This document shows positions 1 through 12,309 of a DNA stretch of 64,000 nucleotides, one piece after another; positions within the stretch are counted from its first letter, which is position 1, and each line of letters begins with the position of its first letter. A program made the position numbers and the translations under genes. Below the pieces are notes generated by a model, which worked only from the letters and a program-made list of their open reading frames with translations, did not search any database and was not told the origin of the DNA. The stretch lies in contig NC_091873.1 in NCBI RefSeq assembly GCF_019399895.1, forward strand, positions 1,310,001 through 1,374,000, written 5' to 3'. The stretch comes from Cardiocondyla obscurior (lineage: Eukaryota > Arthropoda > Insecta > Hymenoptera > Formicidae).

Positions 1-1700
1 TTCAATTGTAAATGTTTTCAAGATATCTTTTGCGTTCTTGCATTATGCATTGAATTCAAACGCGACGCTTTTCCGATGTAAATATAAATTCGTATTATTT
101 ATCTCTCGGATTGTCGCAAATTTAGTCAATGATGAAAGAAACTTTAACGGATGGAAAACGGATCACGAGTGAGCCGGATAATTTAATTCTCTCTTCTTTT
201 GATTCTTACAACATCTTATGCAAATAGTTCGTAAACGGCTACTTGCATAAAAATAAGGAAATTTAAGGAAAAAAAAAAAAATTAAAAAACGTACGAAAAA
301 TCGAACACAATCTACTTTGAACGGAAGAACCGACGCGATCCGATAAGGAATAACGATAACTGCCGATAGTGTTCTCGTGGAAGGCTACGTCGATGCAGCG
401 AGTGCAAGTGAATACGCGAATTCGCAAGAGTGATGCACTGGGACGATGCGACGCGACACGGATCGCGGCTCGGTACGTTACGAGCGCCGGATGGGAAAAA
501 TTCGCCATTATCATAGAAATGGCGAACAAACTCTGCCCGGAGATAATAAAAGGAGAATTAGAACGGGCGCGAGGCACATTTCCATAATTCGACGACGTCC
601 GCGCGCGACAACGAGGCGAAACCTTGGCGCTCGACGTCAACGCTAAATTACGCGGCGGCGATACCGGAGGCAATCGGGATGCACGCAAGTTCCACTTTAT
701 AAGTATTCATAGCTTTTTATTTCGCCCGAACGAAGTTACAAACGTCGCTCGATCGGACCGCGCAACTTGTATCAGAAATCAAAATGGCTCACCGAACTGT
801 ATTCATTAGCAATTTCATTCAACTATTTTCGTTATTACTCAATTGAAAGTCCTCTCCTTAAACTGAGTTATTAACGTTCGAAAACTCGGTCGCGGCATTT
901 GAAAATAAATAAGTACAGTTGTTCAAGAAGTTTTATATTTTAACTTCTTTTTTTTTTTTTTTTTTACTTGCTTATGCTTTCGTAATATGCGACATTAAAA
1001 AATACTGGCGTCTAAGTGGAGAACAATCGTCGACGTCAAATGTAGTCCGATCGCAAGTCGTGAACTCCCCGGAATCCTCGAAAATATAATCGCTGATAAT
1101 CCGGGGGACCTTCGACGAACCGATAAACAGCGAGTGCACTCGAAAGGGGGCAGGGAGGGGTGAGGTCCCATTAAGAGACGGGCCGAGGAAGAGTAATACG
1201 TGAGTAGAATCGTCTGACGAGCGGATGAAAGGGCTTCCTCCGATAAAATCGGCACGTTCCCAGAGAGAGGAGTCTCAAAAGCGCTTCCCATCCGTCGCGA
1301 GATGCTGCGCCCAGATATCTATACGGCCGAGAATCGGAGGAACGAAGGAGGATAAGCGATACCCTTTCGTTTCTCCCATGAGGTATCGCGACTCAACTTT
1401 GCACAGCGCTCGAACCTCTTTCGAGAGGGACCTCTCGTGCCCGCCTTTCCTCGGGAATCGATTAGATTTATTATCCAGCAGTATAAATCGATTCGTTCGT
1501 AACGTTGATTACCGCGTGGGTATTATTCGGAAAATCTGCAAAAAGATCTGCGACACGGCAACTTTTTCGAGAACGGAGAACCTTTGAAGTTTATCGCAAC
1601 AGTAAGAGAATTTAACGCGGCGTCTTTTACTTGACGCGCGAAGGGAGAGCAAGAGGGTCAGGAAGCCGGGCAAGGAAAACAATTTCTGACGTTTCCACGG
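1..1700. other. Gene-free stretch, non-coding
   Basis: No open frame here looks like a protein; those present are short, overlap on both strands and are Arg-rich. One exact POU octamer (ATGCAAAT) lies at 218-225, an A-tract at 271-282 and an 18-base T-tract at 948-965. A purine-rich patch lies near 1,141-1,165. Nothing else is recognisable. Confidence 0.6.
948..965. repeat. Poly(T) tract, 18 bases
   Basis: Uninterrupted run of T. No AG acceptor follows, so it is not read as a polypyrimidine tract for plus-strand splicing. Confidence 0.95.
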
Positions 1701-1718
1701 GCATTCATCTCTTTCTAG

Positions 1719-1914
1719 CTCAAGTCCGGCCGTGCGATACCTCTCGGGAGCGTCTTCCAAGTTTTTCCTCCGTTCAAGTGAAATGTGTGCGGCACGTCTA
1801 CCCGGTTGTGTAACTACTTTGTCAATTCTCGCACGATCGCCGAAACAATCACGTAACTCGATAGAGGCACAATTATTCAGCGAGCGACAATTAAACGTTC
1901 GAAAATTGTCAAAG
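1719..1914 (+). other. Possible exon (coding or UTR), unrecognised
   Basis: A good 3' splice site precedes this stretch: a CTGAC branch-point-like motif at about 1,685-1,689, then a pyrimidine-rich run ending CTTTCTAG at 1,718. It ends with AAAG before GTGATT at 1,915, a moderate 5' splice site. One frame is open across the whole 196 bases (one base, then 65 codons) and carries a methionine about 22 residues in. The predicted peptide matches no family I know. No partner exon was found, so this may be chance; transcript data would be needed. Confidence 0.2.
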
Positions 1915-1949
1915 GTGATTCAAACTGAAATCTCGTCTGTTCGTTAATA

Positions 1950-4900
1950 CTTCTATTTGTGCTGCATTCGTGTTAATTGTACTGATGAATATCCCAACCC
2001 GGTCATACATGCGTTTAACGTAACGCCAATTTTCTAAAAGTTAATAGATCGACCTCTCGATAAAGGCGCGTATCATTATTAAATTTAATTTTCCGGTGAT
2101 TTAGATACCCGTGCGAAATTCCACCGAGAGAACGGGGCAAGGTAGCGTTCGCAGCAGCGCCGACAATTTTCGAGTGCTCGTTTTTACCCGCGGATAAATT
2201 TTACACGTTAATTACGCTCTGCGCCGGATTGCTGATGTAAAAATACAAGCATCGTCCGGGATAACGCTACATTATGCAGAAACCCTCGGATGAAGTTGAT
2301 CATAGAGTGGCGCTGCAGGAGACCGCCGTTTATTCGCGGTGAAGAGCCACGTGTATATTCCATCTCCGCGTGAAATATTAAATCGCCAATCAGTCACACT
2401 TTTCCCCGAAGGCGCCAGCAAAGACGTTAAGCAGACGCCAGCAAATCCCAGAAACGCTCCCGCGGAAGAAAGGAAGCTGCGCACGGTCCATCGTTCTTGG
2501 CTCCTAGCGTATCCATCTTCATCTTAGCGCTACCCGGGATCCGCAGGCAAGATGACTCTCGAGGGAATCCCTAAGGTCTGCCTCTCACGTTCTCTTCGGG
2601 AAGCGACTGTGCCGCGTCTGTTTCGGCCCATGTAACCAGTCATTTAATAGCTACCACACGCGGAAGAGCATTATACCGTTGTCGCGTATTATACGACGGG
2701 AACTTGGCGTGCACCGGTCTCGAGCTTTTCAAAAATGACTACACGTCGAAGAGCCCCGCAACAACGGCCGAGAGAGTTTCTTTTTTTCTTTTTTCCGTGC
2801 CAATAATGTTCTCTAGCGGAAGCAAGGGCTATGTTAAAATTTAGAAATTACGATAACGTGCTGAAAGTAACGAGCGGCTCTCTATTCGATCGGGACACAG
2901 ACATTAGCGGCATAAACAGTCGAAACGAGACGCCCTTTGGCGAGCGCACTGACAGCTCGACGCGCCGATAGGATCAAAAACCCCGTGCCCTTCTGTTTAC
3001 GGCGACATCGCACGTGTATGGACGTTCACTGACACGCTTGGGCGGTTCACGTGAGTGATTCGGTGCCAAATTCGATTAGTCGATGACAATGAGCGCTGAT
3101 GATCCCCCGTCTCGACGCGACTCGCACAATGCTCGCAACACTGCCGTCGCCGATTCGCGCGGAGGGTGAACTCGCACTTCGGGAAAGGTACGGGGGACGG
3201 AGGGTCGTAAAAATCCGCGGCATATGTCTCCCCCTTCCTCCCTTCGAGCTCGAGAACGTCTCGTGGAATTACTGTCAGCGTCCACCTGATTTCTTTCCAT
3301 CTCGTGATCGCGTACAAACGCGTGATTTCACGATCGTTGCACGTTGAACCAAGTATTATTCGAGTTAAAAATTATTATAAAAATTAAGCATCGCTTAAAT
3401 ATTTTTTTATTTTTTGCGCGAAGGATATCAATATGGCGGATCGTTTTGCTCTTAGATTTTTTAGAACGATAATAATCGCAGGTCGAAGAGAACTGTTTCT
3501 TTCAAGTGCAGTCGCATGTAACAATAAAGACACTTGTCGCGCACGTGCACTTCCCGAGCACGCACGTATTTCTCGGCGAGGCGTGGATCCCGGTGGCTGC
3601 GGACATATCGTACACGCGCGTGTTGGCGCACCCGTGCGCTCAAAGCGGATGCACGCGGAGGGGAAACAGATGTCCTTTCGCACATTAACATGCATGGCCG
3701 TGCTGGGCCGATACCCACTCGATCAATTGGCATAATTAATTGCGCACTGCACTACGGGGGTCGACGTCGGGCGAAAACGCGGATAACCCACTTAGGTTCC
3801 GTCGAAGCGAGCGATTTCGGTCCACCGTGCATTCGCAACGACGAAAGCGATATTGTTTATCTCTCTCTATGAACGATCGTGGCCCCCGGCAGGCATAAGA
3901 ACCTAAAAAAACGCGCACTCGTAAATTAATCGAGAACGAAGCCGCGTTTCCCTCGTTCCTTCGCGCGGCAATCCCTTCGTGCCCTTCGAAGTTTGCCCAG
4001 GCGATTTGTAACCGTTCTCGGATGCCGGCTTCTCATCGTTGTAAAACCTACGAACAATTCGATCCCTTTTCGAGAGCATTACGCCCTGTACATTCCGCAG
4101 CATTCGACGGGAATCGCGATTCGAACGGCCATTTGAATAAAGCGAGATCGGTGCGGCTTCAGCTCCAAAAGGAGGATGCAGAGATGGACGATCATTGATT
4201 TTCCCTAATGTTCTCGCTCCGATTGCCGGGGCTCCTACGTAAACGTTAACGGCGACAGGCGGCCGGAAGCCGGTCGCTTTAAGTAGGTCGAGGCACGCGA
4301 GGGGATCGGGAGATAACGGCTGAAATTAAGAAGGAGGAAAGGGACGGATCGCGTTATCGGCTCGCGGAAGAAATATCGCTCGGATATCGCGCGAACCGAG
4401 TCGAATCAATACTCCGGTTGGCGCCCCTATGTAGAGTCTCGTTAGAAAAAAAAAAACAGCACGCTACTTCTCCGCGAACGAGTGGCATTTAATAATATTC
4501 ATAGCAAGTTTTTTTAACGTTTAAACCTAAATCTTTTTCTGCTTGGATTTATTAGATTGTTAATATGCACATTATGTAGCGTTGAAAAGCGTTAAAGAAA
4601 TCAGATGGTAAAAAAAAAATGAATGTATAATTGCTGCGCGGCGTAATCGGGGCACTTTAGTGAAGAAAAATTAAGAATAATTCCTTGCATTTAAAAGGCA
4701 GAGCGGTAATGTCGGGCACATTTTCAAATGGAAGAAACGACAAAGCCGAGACTAACGTCCCTTCGATCGCCCTGGCGCACAATGGCGTAGCGATTCGCGG
4801 AACAAGCGGAAATAAAGTGCGACCAAAGTTCTGTTTGCGTGTCGCAGATAATGCATAAGAATGCGATCTGAGGAAGTTACGCGATGCAATTACGGCGCGA

Positions 4901-5500
4901 CCGCGCGATGCAATTTTGCGAAGTAGACCGCTGCGCGAGGACGTTGAAGGAATAAACTCGTCGGCCCTGGTGGTTAGCAGATATCGCGTACTTGCACAAC
5001 AGCTATTAGCGCCGTTATCCCTCTTTAATCCGGCCGGTCGCAGTCCGACCGGGGCTCTCGCGAAATCAAACCGGTCACGTAAAGCGTTTCGCCGGCTAAC
5101 AGATTTTCAGAAGCAGTTAAGCTCGTTCCGGGAATTTTGAGACGGCTGTAATTTCGCGGCGCTTTGCATTTCACAAATACAAAACGGACAAGAAAAGTAA
5201 GACGTGCCCCGCGATTGGATGCACGCCACTTCCGGAATCGCTTCCGGGGCCGTTTTCTCAAAATTTAATATTATCGCCGCTCGAACCGGGATAGCTCGCG
5301 CTGCCGGTAACGATTATTTAATTCCTGCGTAGATTCCGCTTTCGGAAAATCGCAGTGCATTCGTCTATCGTTAGACGTAATCCGCGGAAGTTTCATGGAA
5401 ATGTGAGCGCGAACGTGTGCATATATCATTCTCTGGCGTGCGGGGAAAAGCGGGGCGAGCATGAATACGTAATACCCGGCGGGTCGGCGATTCGAAAGGT
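1950..5500. other. Gene-free stretch, non-coding
   Basis: CpG-rich non-coding DNA. E-box-like CACGTG words occur near 2,349 and 3,045. Donor-like GTGAGT words near 1,200 and 3,050 have no convincing acceptor partner. The 3.4-3.9 kb part is open in many overlapping frames on both strands, which is a base-composition effect. Around 4.44-4.7 kb the sequence becomes AT-rich. No gene or mobile element was recognised. Confidence 0.5.
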
Positions 5501-5550
5501 CGCTGGCCGCAAATAGTTTCCTTTGAAGGTTTCCTATGGCCGTCGGCACA

Positions 5551-5622
5551 ATGACGTCATATTTGCATCGTCATAGAACGTGCTACCGTCATTGAGACGT
5601 CACGGAACGCGGCATTCGTCAT
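5551..5622. promoter_or_regulatory. CRE/ATF-like and POU-octamer motif cluster
   Basis: A perfect 10-base palindrome ATGACGTCAT at 5,551-5,560 contains the full TGACGTCA cAMP-response/ATF core. It directly abuts the POU octamer ATTTGCAT at 5,561-5,568. The CGTCAT half-site recurs at 5,555, 5,569, 5,587 and 5,617, and a further ACGTCAC lies at 5,597-5,603. Five bZIP-type half or full sites in 72 bases, plus an octamer, suggest an enhancer element. Binding is inferred from motif knowledge only. No adjacent gene could be identified. Confidence 0.4.
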
Positions 5623-5639
5623 AGGTTATGATGGTCGCG

Positions 5640-6460
5640 ATCGATTCTGTCGCAACTACGTCTGTCGCGGCTATTACGTGGGTATCAATCGAGAAATAGG
5701 AAATGCCGCGAAGAAACGCGTATCAGGAAATGTTTCGCTATCGACGATACTATTATCTATGACGAGAAAAAACGGACGATCGATGATATTCAACTTGAGT
5801 TTTTTTTTTATGATAGTGTTGTTGCGAAGAAGCTACTCTAATCGCGCGTTATTAGGTCTACGACGAATTCGCCGTTGTTCGAAGTAGGAACTCGTGCTCG
5901 AGATACGACAAGATATCGACACGAGCACACGTAGCTGTCCATCCTTCCGTGACGGTGCTCGTTCACGGAACGTTTCGTTCGCTGAATGTGTGTCGAAGAA
6001 TGGAAATAAATTTGCAGAAGACCGATGACTGTCGGCACATATATTGGTACTAGGAATCAAGGCAGTTATATATTAAATGGACAGCTCGATAATTGTACCG
6101 ATCTTCTGCCAATTTACAAAAGTAATTTTTTAATTAAGAAACGTTCAAAAGACACATGTACATTTACTTTTACTTCTTTTAAACACGAACATGTTTTATT
6201 TTAAGTCGTCTTGATTTATAATATTAAACATATTTTATTCCAAAAATGAGAATAAATTAGTTAAATAAAAGAATTTTATTATAATATATTTAATTTAAAT
6301 TTTCTTTCCTCTAACTGAAATTAAATTTGTATGCGAATCATTACGATATTGCGTACTAGTTTCCTCGGTATACTTTCTGCTAAAACAAAAGCATTTGAAT
6401 TAATTGAAATATCCGTAGAAAAAGAATAGAATGAATTCGAGCTGTAGACAGCTTCGTTTT
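5640..6460. other. Gene-free stretch, AT-rich from about 6.06 kb
   Basis: The first part is CpG-rich without a gene. From about 6,060 to 6,460 it is strongly AT-rich, with stops in all frames and TTAATT words. No repeat unit, hairpin or transposon terminus was seen. Confidence 0.6.
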
Positions 6461-6763
6461 AACTTTTGCTATATATGCAAAACAATCGCATGCTTTCCAG
6501 CGGGGAGTGCCTAGTGGTTTTTATGGGAGCTAAGGGTGCGGGCTGGAGAATAAGGAAGCACAGGCGAAGCGATGGGAGGAATCAACCCCCATATTCCGCG
6601 ATCGTGCCGTTCAAGGGAGGAAGCCCGCGTTTCGTCGTCCAATGGCCGTCGGATAAGGCAAACCGGCGCTCGTTATCCGCACGCGATTTCTTTTCCGTGA
6701 ACCGCCTATCGCAGCGAAATCGACGTTTATCGTGCCGTTTTTTTTTTCTGCCTTTCTTCAACC

Positions 6764-6765
6764 AG
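6764..6765 (+). other. Strong 3' splice-site-like sequence
   Basis: A long pyrimidine run (from about 6,739 to 6,760) leads into ACCAG ending at 6,765. The following sequence has no matched donor at a normal exon distance except GTATGT at 6,791, which would make a 25-base exon. Recorded as a splice-like signal only. Confidence 0.2.
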
Positions 6766-6894
6766 CGGCGGCAAGCCGACGCCCGATATCGTATGTACGA
6801 ACGTAACCCGGAACTAATTACCGAGCTTAATAATCGCGGCTGGTCGGCCGGCTGGCGGATAAATTCAAATTCCCGGAATTATGATAAAAATGGG

Positions 6895-6920
6895 AAAAAA
6901 AAAAAAAAAAAAAAAAAAAA
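6895..6920. repeat. Poly(A) tract, 26 bases
   Basis: Uninterrupted A run following ATAAAAATGGG. No retroposon body with target-site duplications could be seen upstream, so it is called a simple repeat, not a retroelement tail. Confidence 0.95.
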
Positions 6921-7940
6921 CGGTGACTGATAGGTGGCCGTTTGGACTTGTGGGCGTTTCTACACACGTCGGGTAAGCGTTATCGAATTATCACGTCTTT
7001 AGCATCAACGACGTGACGTTGTTTAAACGATGATGCATTCACTGCCCTGCCGTTTTTTCGTCAATCGCGGTTTCGCGAGACAACTCTGCCAGGTGACAAG
7101 CGAATTTGAGGGTAACGAGAATCCGTCTTTTTAATTTATTCAGCTTAGCACACAATTTTATATAATTTCCCTGATGCTAAAAAGATGCGAAACAACATTT
7201 TAAAAAATGTCACAGATTAAAGTAAATTATACAAAAATCTTTTTCACGTATATAAGTAAAATTTCTTTTTAGCTTATTACGTTTTAAGCTGCAAATACAT
7301 GAAAATTCACTTGAAAATTTTTGCTGAGTCAGGAGGAGAAGAGAAGGCGAATGGGTCAATCCGTTTTCCAATAATGCAATGAGCCTGATTGAAGTTACTG
7401 ACACCCTCCGTTGAATTATTAAGCTAATTAAAAATATCGCACTTCCTTCTTTGTGGTCTTCTAAAAATTCGAAAACTTAGCTTGAATTCCCTTTCGCTTT
7501 TTCGTTAGTGGCGTGATCGCCAGGGTCTACACGGGCGGCCCGTCAAGTACACGTTGAATGTACGGACAGTGAGCCTTCACAGTAAAGTCAATTGGCTTCT
7601 TGAAGTGGTCAACCGTTGGAGTAGTGCTCGTCAGGTACGCGCCCATAAAGTCTCTCTTGTTTGCGAGCGGTGCAGACTTCTGGGAACGCCGGTGCATGAT
7701 CGACGATCCCAGACAGCTACGTTATTGTTTCCGACGCGTCAAAAATACCTTGGGCACGTCATTATCTTTGCTGCCGGTCCACCCCGCTGTCCCGCGTCGG
7801 CGAGACGTCTCGTTACGGAACATATGCGTTGAATATCTCGCGAGGATCGAATAACCGTCGTCCGGAATAAATACGGATTCCGCCACGAATCTAATTGCGA
7901 CGGTATTGTTTTACGAAAAAAATACAAATGCCTTCGCTTT

Positions 7941-7962
7941 AAAAAAAAATATATATATATAT
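7941..7962. repeat. A/TA microsatellite
   Basis: Nine A followed by about six TA units. A plain low-complexity tract. Confidence 0.9.
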
Positions 7963-8141
7963 CTGCAGTGTTCAGCGTTTATTTCTATTTATGATTTTGC
8001 TTGCAATATTTTTCTTCGGTGATTTTGTTTGATCGTTGAAATAGCGCGTTAATTTGCCTCGCACTAAATTTTTAACAGTGGTAGCGGCGAAAGTATCAAG
8101 TTTTATTTATTTTAAGAAAACCAAGTAATCTTTGTTCGACG

Positions 8142-8174
8142 GCGGTATCTCGTGAAACCGCGGGCGGTATCTCG
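8142..8174. repeat. Short direct repeat, GGCGGTATCTCG x2
   Basis: The 12-base word GGCGGTATCTCG occurs twice, with starts about 21-22 bases apart (two helical turns). It could be a paired protein-binding site or a small tandem duplication; no other evidence. Confidence 0.6.
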
Positions 8175-8599
8175 AATTCTCTGATCATAGCGAGCAGGAA
8201 GTCGGGCGAATAAAAGACGGACGGAAAGAAAAAAAAAAGACTACGAGGAGAACATTGCCTTTCCGTAACCTTTCATTCCACATACAGAAGTCAACGGCAG
8301 GACTGACCCAGTGAGAGCATTCTCGTGAAAAGCATAGCGCACGATCGTGCCTTTGGTTTTTCTCTCGAGTAGCTGGGTAAGACTATAGCTTTGGGAGTGG
8401 AAGGAGCGCCTCGGGCAGGTTTCACGTAATATGTAGGTCTGTCCTCCATCGTAATTCCGTATTTTCGTCTCGTCGAGCTTTTAGGCAAGCTGAATCCTCC
8501 AAGACTTTTAAAATTCCCTGCCGTTTATTCGATTCAACTGCACGGCTCCTAACAGCGCTGAATAAGTAGAATTCCCATGTATACGTCACAGTTTGCATG

Positions 8600-9210
8600 C
8601 TAAAATACATCCTCGCGGCGTTCTATACCGCTCGCTATTTCCCTCGTCCGCTTTCGACCGCGGGTGAGCGAGGGGACGCGGTCAGATGCGCGTTCGCATC
8701 TGACGGGGCGCGGGAAAACAATTGGTGGCCGTGGAAAACTTGGCTCGTCTTAACTGCCAGGAGCCGGCGTGCGCTTTTGCCGCCGCCGACCCCGTTCTAT
8801 GAATCTACAGATACGAGACCGACCTCCGCCGGCGAGGGGAGCGGGCTTTGTTCGTTATGCCGTCTCCATTGCTCCTTTTTCTACCCCCGGTAGCAGGCCA
8901 CGACATTTCGACAATGGAAACTGCGAGCGAGGTCGCTCCTCTCTCACTCGACCTCGTTCAAGACGAGACTCTCGAATCTACTCTCCCGACCGGCCGCCGA
9001 TTCCGCTCGTGCTCCCATCCTTCCGCTTCTCCTCTTCTCTCTTCCTCTCCGACGTCGACGTGCTCTGTTTTTCGCGTCGATTCGCGGCGACATTGAACAT
9101 TTTATATCCTTCCTCCGCTCGCTTCCATTTTCTTTCGCGACGCGAAATCCCCGCGAACTCCGGACGAGCGTCGTAGTCGTTTTCCCGGGCGTTTTGTCGG
9201 TTAATTCTTT
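8600..9210. other. GC-rich non-coding block
   Basis: CpG- and pyrimidine-rich on the plus strand, open in several frames on both strands at once (Arg/Ser/Pro-rich), as expected from composition alone. GGGTGAGC near 8,663 resembles a donor but has no matching acceptor. It could be a promoter-type CpG-rich patch. No TATA or leader structure was recognised. Confidence 0.35.
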
Positions 9211-9358
9211 CGATTTTCATGGTGGTGGACTTCTGGCTTTTACGGTAATTGCGGCGGAGTTTGAACGTCGCCGCTTCAATGAGGCGGGATTCAGCTGATT
9301 GTTAGCATTGTTGTTAAAAATCGAAATGTTTCAAATTTAAAAGAAGAAGATGTACGAT

Positions 9359-9387
9359 CTCTCTCTTTCTCTCTCTCTCTCTCTCTT
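9359..9387. repeat. (CT)n microsatellite
   Basis: About 14 CT units with two interruptions. On the opposite strand this is GAGAG, the GAGA-factor-type word, so a chromatin role is possible but not demonstrable. Confidence 0.9.
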
Positions 9388-9389
9388 TG

Positions 9390-10300
9390 TTATTTTACGT
9401 GTAATTTTCATTTTGCAGAATTTTACAGAATTTTATTTTGCATATTGAATTTTAGAAAGTAATACGGAGCTGAATCGATTAAACTGAAACGATAACAGCT
9501 CCGGGGGAAGAGGGGAGGGAAGGAATAAATTTATATCCGCACACGATATCTATCGCGTTGTATTGAACTTTTTTGAATATCTTCAGCAATATATGGCGAA
9601 TGGCATATACATTTTTTGTTTTTGGATCAACAACGGCGCGCACAGGGGCATCTGTATGGAAATTTGCACTACAAATTACAACAGTTTCCACGGCATTTCC
9701 GAGACCGAATGCGCGTAACTTTATTTTTACGTTCTGTTATGATGAAATCATTCGAGGAAAATTCATATAAATCCGCCCGTTGACGATCCCGCTGTCACGC
9801 CGAAAAATTCCCACGTCTCATGTTTGAGAAGTGAAATATCGCAGATTTTATTGTATAAAAATTCGATCGGATTTTACTGCGTTGTCAAGTGATTAAGTAT
9901 TTTTATTTTATGTAAAAAGAAAATTTTTAGCGCTGTAATTATTTCGGAGATGGATTATCTTTGCTTATACTCTTGCAGTTTTCAACGGCAGGCATTTTTG
10001 CCATTATAATAAACATCTGAGCGCGAGCTTTTATTATTTATTGCTAACGTCTGCGGAAAACCGTAGCGCGTGAGTTAATTATACCGGCAATTATTTCACC
10101 CGCCTATATTAATTATGATAGCCCTAATCAAACGTAATTCGAACGAGCGATATTTTATCATTTAATCCGCGCTTCGGATTACACGGGCCGATTAATAACG
10201 CGATTACGATCGAGCGGTCTAAGCTGGCGCAATATTTCATCGTTTGATCCAGCGACTATCTCGCGCGAGATAATCGGAGCTCCATTACGACTCTGACCAC
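9390..10300. other. Gene-free stretch, AT-leaning
   Basis: AT-rich sequence with TTAAT words. A reasonable acceptor, a pyrimidine-rich run ending CTCTTGCAG, ends at 9,978, but no donor-bounded open exon follows. No mobile element was seen. Confidence 0.5.
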
Positions 10301-10340
10301 TCTCGTGTGTGTGCAAGATGTAGCGCCGCATAATCATCAC

Positions 10341-10365
10341 GGCGGCGGCGGCGGCGGCGGCGGCG
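10341..10365. repeat. (GGC)n trinucleotide array
   Basis: Eight GGC units. Translated it would be poly-Gly or poly-Ala, but the surrounding frames are short and overlapping on both strands, so no coding exon is inferred. Arrays like this are common in GC-rich insect 5' regions. Confidence 0.9.
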
Positions 10366-10369
10366 AGCT

Positions 10370-12010
10370 AACAGGTATAATCGCCCGTTGTTGTCCATCA
10401 TGCCCCAAGATAGCTTCCACCTCGAGAGACCCTCCAGCTCCTCTAAAGCGACCTCGCGGCCAGCTCGTTCGCTATGGAGGGCCTTCGCGAATGAGAGAGA
10501 AGGAAAAAGAGGGAGAGAGAACGAAAGCGAGAGGAGGATGCAGTTGCTGGTTCGACAAGAAAGAAGCGCACACCTGACCAAAGAGAAACGAACGGACCTG
10601 CGGATTGTACCTGCTGCTGGAACAAAGGTCTAGCTAACCGTCGTCGTCGCTGGAAGCTGAAACGCACACGGACGCGCGTTCGTGTACAAAAACGTATGCG
10701 CACAGGTAGCCGGCAACATAATCACTGTCCCTTTCCTTGGCATCTCTATTAGCGTCCCCGGATGACGCCGGCCCGGTTTCTGAAAACGATATCGTTCACG
10801 GGAAGCGGAATGTGTTCCTCGTCCTTTTCGTTTTGGATATCCCGGCGAGCGGAGAAAGGGTTTTATATCCGAAAACGGGAGCAGGGGGAGGGGAGAGAGG
10901 GAGGAGAAAGATCGATTCTGGAGATGTCGTGAGCAATCCCGGCCTGGAAAAGATCCTCGTGCGCAGCTAGTCTTGGAATTGAAGTCGAGGTCTCGTTAGG
11001 CGATCTCTCCGAATACGAGACGCGCAACCGGAGTCGTCTCTCGGAACGCAAGACCGCTCGCTTCTGTGAGTTCCGAACGATCGAAGGCGGTTGAGGGAAA
11101 CGTATGGACATCTTAATATTAAGTCATGATTCCCATCCTGCCCGGGAGACCGGCGAAAGATAAAGTAAAGACAAAGATATGCAAATTTTGCGTAAGGATT
11201 TATGAAAGATCCTCGAACTGGAGCGTGCAAGAGAATGTCGGGATCTCGGAAATTTTAGTGTCTTCCATGGGATATCGCGAAGATCTCGGAAGCATTTATA
11301 TACCGGCTATGTAAATCCGGGGCAAATATTTTACCATATAAACAGCGTACGTTTCTGAAAAATTAAAATCCTTTAGACTTTATTTAACGAAGCATTCGAG
11401 AGGAAGTACGATTTATCACTTTCGGATAATGCGTCTGCAACTTTTATTTTCAACGTTAATTCGACTTTGTCTTTTTGATCCGCCGATAAAAATAATTGAA
11501 TCGCTTCTCGCGTGGGGAGTCTTTGATTCAGAATTACTTAAGCTTTCGTTTTTCGACACGCCGTGTTTAAAATCGGCTACAACTTTAGGAGGCCGCGCTC
11601 TCGCCACGCGTAATCGAGTAATCGCGACGGCGCGTCGTCAACAAAAATTCTCCCGCGTACGAGGATAACGTCTGGGTTACGTACGTACAGAAGAAAAGCA
11701 GAAGGAGAGAGAAATGGAGAGGCTGGAAGAGCCGGTCGGGAGGACTCGATTTTCTACTACTAGGAGGGTCGACGAGCTTTTAACCGACACGTACGGCTCC
11801 TTTCTTTCCGTGGACACGACTCGTCCACTACGTGCATATTGCGTACGCCGGCCCTTTCGTAAGCGCTATATTATCTTTATGTGCCCCGGCGACCTTACCT
11901 TTTGCTTATTCAGGGTTTTATTAATGCGGTTGAATTTACTCCGCGACCGGAATAAACCCGCCGCATTGATGCCGACCGTTGCTTCTTGCGATATGACAAG
12001 TTGTAATGAT
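10370..12010. other. Gene-free stretch with SOX/POU-like motif pair
   Basis: Purine-rich at 10,495-10,545. At 11,171-11,186 an ACAAAG (HMG/SOX-like) word is followed three bases later by an exact ATGCAAAT octamer (11,179-11,186); the arrangement is not the canonical SOX-POU composite orientation. A good minus-strand donor (AAAAG/GTAAGG) and a plus-strand acceptor (TTATTCAG at 11,913) overlap the same 20 bases, so neither is persuasive. No gene was recognised. Confidence 0.4.
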
Positions 12011-12019
12011 ATAATAACG

Positions 12020-12300
12020 CATCAACTATGAAAACTGTGATAATTTCACAATATTGCCAAGTCGATTGATTATTCTAAACATATTTTTGAACTTAAAAAC
12101 AATCTAATCAATAATTATTACAAGATTACAAAGGTATTAAATGAAAAAATATTATGATATTATTTCATATTGGAAATAATATAAATATTATATAATATAT
12201 GCAAAAATAAAAATAAATTATATCAATATCAAGTATTAAAATATTATATGCTAAAAAAATGAAAATAAATTTCATATTATGGCATTCCGTATTTTTTTTT
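12020..12300. other. AT-rich island
   Basis: Almost pure A/T sequence with many ATATTA/TAATAT words, sharply bounded by CpG-rich DNA on both sides. No transposon termini or coding sequence. It could be matrix-attachment-like or degenerate repeat DNA. Confidence 0.6.
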
Positions 12301-12309
12301 ATGTAATCG

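Larger units (their letters stand above)
6925..8590. other. Gene-free stretch, non-coding
   Basis: Contains an (A)9(TA)n microsatellite at 7,941-7,962. A direct repeat of GGCGGTATCTCG lies at 8,142-8,152 and 8,163-8,174. A donor-like TGG/GTAAGA lies near 8,377. Overlapping short frames at 7.55-7.9 kb on both strands are not protein-like. No gene was recognised. Confidence 0.5.

Noticed and set aside
6895..6920. Poly(A) as a retroposon tail
   Set aside because: No target-site duplication and no recognisable SINE/LINE body upstream; the other long A/T tracts look the same.
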